From assembly GCA_035948315.1 (NCBI GenBank), contig DASZJG010000043.1, forward strand, positions 1 through 64,000: DNA of 64,000 bases, read 5' to 3'. This document shows, one piece after another, positions 62,501 to 64,000 of the stretch. Every line of letters starts with the position of its first letter. Within the stretch, counting starts at the first letter, position 1. Made by a program: the position numbers and the translations under genes. Origin of the DNA: CAJCJE01 sp035948315. Its GTDB lineage: Bacteria; Actinomycetota; Actinomycetes; Mycobacteriales; Pseudonocardiaceae. The notes under the pieces were generated by a model, which saw only the letters and a program-made list of their open reading frames with translations, was not told the origin of the DNA and did not search any database.

Positions 62501-63552
62501 GTACCCGAGGAAGCGGCGTGAACCAGCAGACCCCCACCGTGTCCAACCCGGAGCTGACCACCGGCCCGGCCGTGAGCACCGCGCGCGGCGTGCCGCGCTT
62601 CGCCCGGCTGCGCGACTTCACGCTGATCCCGGTGATCATCGTGCTGTGCGTCGTCGGCTATCTCGTCGACCCGATCTTCCTGACCTCCGGCAACATCATC
62701 AACGTTCTGCAGCAGCAGACCGAATTGTCCCTGCTGGTGCTGGCCGAAGCGGTGATCCTGATCAGCGGCAAGTTCGACCTGTCGCTGGAGTCGACCATCG
62801 GCCTGGCCCCCGCGCTGGCGATGGTGCTGATCATCCCCAAGAACGCCAACGGCATCGGCACCGACTGGCCCATGTGGACGGCGATCCCGGTCTGCCTTGC
62901 CATCGGCGCGCTGATCGGCGCGTTCAACGGCTTCATGATCCTCAAGTTCCGGCTGTCCGCGTTCATCGTCACACTCGGCATGCTGATCACGTTGCGCGGT
63001 GTGCAGAACGGTGTCACCGGCGGCAACAGCCTCTCCCAGGTCCCGGCCGCCTACCTCTACCTCGGTTCGGCCAACTGGGCGGGCGTTCCGCTGTCCATCT
63101 GGATCTGCGCCGTGCTGTTCGTCATCGGCATCGTGCTGCTCGGCTACTTCCGGCACGGCCGCTCGGTGTACGCGATCGGCGGCAACGTGGACGCGGCCAA
63201 AGCCGCCGGCATCCGCACCGACCGGGTCATCTGGACGGTGTTGATCATCGGCGGAGTGCTGGCCGCGTTCGCCGGCATCCTGCTCACCGGTCGCCTCGGC
63301 GCGGACCAGGCCAGCCAGGGCCAGAACATGATCTTCACCGTGTTCGCGGCCAGCGTCATCGGCGGCATCAGCCTGGACGGCGGCAAGGGCACGCTGTTCG
63401 GCGCGCTGTGCGGTGTGCTCACCCTCGGCCTGATCAACAACGTGCTCACGCTGGCGCATGTATCAGGAAACTGGCTCAACGCGATCAATGGGGTGATCAT
63501 CCTGGCCGCGCTGGTGCTGTCCAGGATCACGTCCGGTAAGGCCCAGGATTAG
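62497..63552 (+). CDS. Sugar ABC transporter permease (RbsC type)
   Basis: A 351-residue permease with about ten helices. The patterns LLVLAEAVILISGKFDLSLES, FRLSAFIVTLGMLITLRG and the EAA-like GGNVDAAKAAGIRTDRV are typical of CUT2 permeases. A hydrophilic N terminus of about 35 residues precedes helix 1. ATG 62497 overlaps the ATPase stop. Confidence 0.93.
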   Translation: MSTRGSGVNQQTPTVSNPELTTGPAVSTARGVPRFARLRDFTLIPVIIVLCVVGYLVDPIFLTSGNIINVLQQQTELSLLVLAEAVILISGKFDLSLESTIGLAPALAMVLIIPKNANGIGTDWPMWTAIPVCLAIGALIGAFNGFMILKFRLSAFIVTLGMLITLRGVQNGVTGGNSLSQVPAAYLYLGSANWAGVPLSIWICAVLFVIGIVLLGYFRHGRSVYAIGGNVDAAKAAGIRTDRVIWTVLIIGGVLAAFAGILLTGRLGADQASQGQNMIFTVFAASVIGGISLDGGKGTLFGALCGVLTLGLINNVLTLAHVSGNWLNAINGVIILAALVLSRITSGKAQD

Positions 63553-63565
63553 CTGGAGTAAACAC

Positions 63566-64000
63566 GTGGTTGACACCACCAGGGCGCTCGGCCGGGGTGG
63601 GCTGCGAGTTGGCCCGCTCGGCTTCGGCGCCGCCGTCATCGGCAACCTCTACACCGCGCTCGACCCGGAGACCGCGAACGCGACCGTGCACGCGGCGCTG
63701 GATCGCGGGGTCCGCTACTTCGACACCGCGCCGCACTACGGCCTCGGACTTTCCGAGGAACGGCTCGGTGCCGGCATCGCGGGTTTCGACCGCGCGCGGC
63801 TGCTGATCTCGACGAAGGTCGGCAGGCTCCTGGTTGACAACCCGGAAGGTGTAAACCAGAAAGACACAGAACTGTTCGACGTCCCCGCGAGTAAACGGCG
63901 GGTTTACGACTACTCGCGTGACGGCGTGCTGCGCTCGCTGGAGTCCAGCCTCGACCGGCTCGGCACCGACCACGTGGACATCCTGTTCGTGCACGATCCG
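63566..64000 (+). CDS. Aldo/keto reductase, L-fucose dehydrogenase-like (3' end cut by window)
   Basis: From GTG 63566 (GGAG eight bases upstream) 145 codons are visible. Asp and Tyr of the tetrad are in RYFDTAPHYGLGLSEERLG, Lys in LISTKVGRLL and His in ILFVHDP at the window end. The RxYDYSRDGVLRSLESSLDRLG segment is typical of the L-fucose/D-arabinose/pyridoxal dehydrogenase branch. It would oxidise the imported sugar at C1, the first step of the pathway encoded upstream. Confidence 0.88.
   Translation, partial: MVDTTRALGRGGLRVGPLGFGAAVIGNLYTALDPETANATVHAALDRGVRYFDTAPHYGLGLSEERLGAGIAGFDRARLLISTKVGRLLVDNPEGVNQKDTELFDVPASKRRVYDYSRDGVLRSLESSLDRLGTDHVDILFVHDP

Overview
This 64 kb window is high-GC DNA with ATG, GTG and some likely leaderless starts, dense co-directional operons with ATGA stop/start overlaps, and many GntR, IclR, TetR, MarR, ROK and LysR regulators. 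It also has Tat and lipoprotein exports and whole modules for sugar acids and aromatics. This points to the chromosome of a soil actinomycete with a large genome, possibly a Pseudonocardiales-like organism; that assignment is inference. No rRNA, tRNA, insertion sequence, phage gene or CRISPR array was seen.

Layout. 0-1.2 kb: an ABC exporter (cut by the window edge) and its MarR regulator. 1.2-7.5 kb: a protocatechuate operon read leftwards, pobA-pcaI-pcaJ-pcaH-pcaG-(pcaB stump)-pcaD-pcaC, with a divergent IclR regulator. It turns 4-hydroxybenzoate into 3-oxoadipyl-CoA, except that pcaB is reduced to a C-terminal stump. 7.5-11.1 kb: a cold-shock-domain protein, a GGDEF plus degenerate HD-GYP membrane protein, and an orphan HTH protein behind large palindromes. 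11.1-26.4 kb: a sugar-acid region with an MFS sugar porter, a DapA-family aldolase, an IlvD/Edd dehydratase, a galactonate-dehydratase-like enolase, an MDR dehydrogenase, a U32-like protein, an ABC sugar importer and an aldo/keto reductase, under two GntR regulators, an IclR and a MarR. 26.4-29.7 kb: a methyltransferase/TetR pair and an RCK-type membrane protein. 29.7-41.7 kb: ilvE, a methyltransferase, MFS transporters, a cupin/HbpS operon with a GntR, an HD protein plus lipoprotein sharing that GntR's putative operator, a TetR/oxidoreductase operon, and VIT-like and DUF1275 membrane proteins. 40.5-45.9 kb: a benzoylformate (mandelate-type) module with decarboxylase mdlC, an aldehyde dehydrogenase, an AAHS aromatic-acid transporter and a LysR. 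46-53.3 kb: a Tat-exported glycosidase-like protein with a CBM, a ROK regulator, an AhpD-like protein and a CPA1 antiporter. 53.4-56.7 kb: a beta-propeller lipoprotein and two tandem small secreted paralogues. 56.9-64 kb: a non-phosphorylating L-fucose-type pathway (FAH hydrolase, fuconate dehydratase, SDR, ABC importer, aldo/keto reductase cut by the window end).

How it works together: imported sugars and sugar acids are oxidised and dehydrated without phosphorylation by two separate modules, each with its own importer. Two aromatic modules feed benzoate and protocatechuate routes. The strongest non-routine signals are the pcaB deletion scar, the orphan HTH gene with a 33-bp palindrome, a three-copy GntR operator linking two operons, matching FadR-type promoters 4 kb apart, the catalytically incomplete HD-GYP and ROK proteins, an RCK membrane protein without a recognisable K+ filter, and the secreted propeller/paralogue set.
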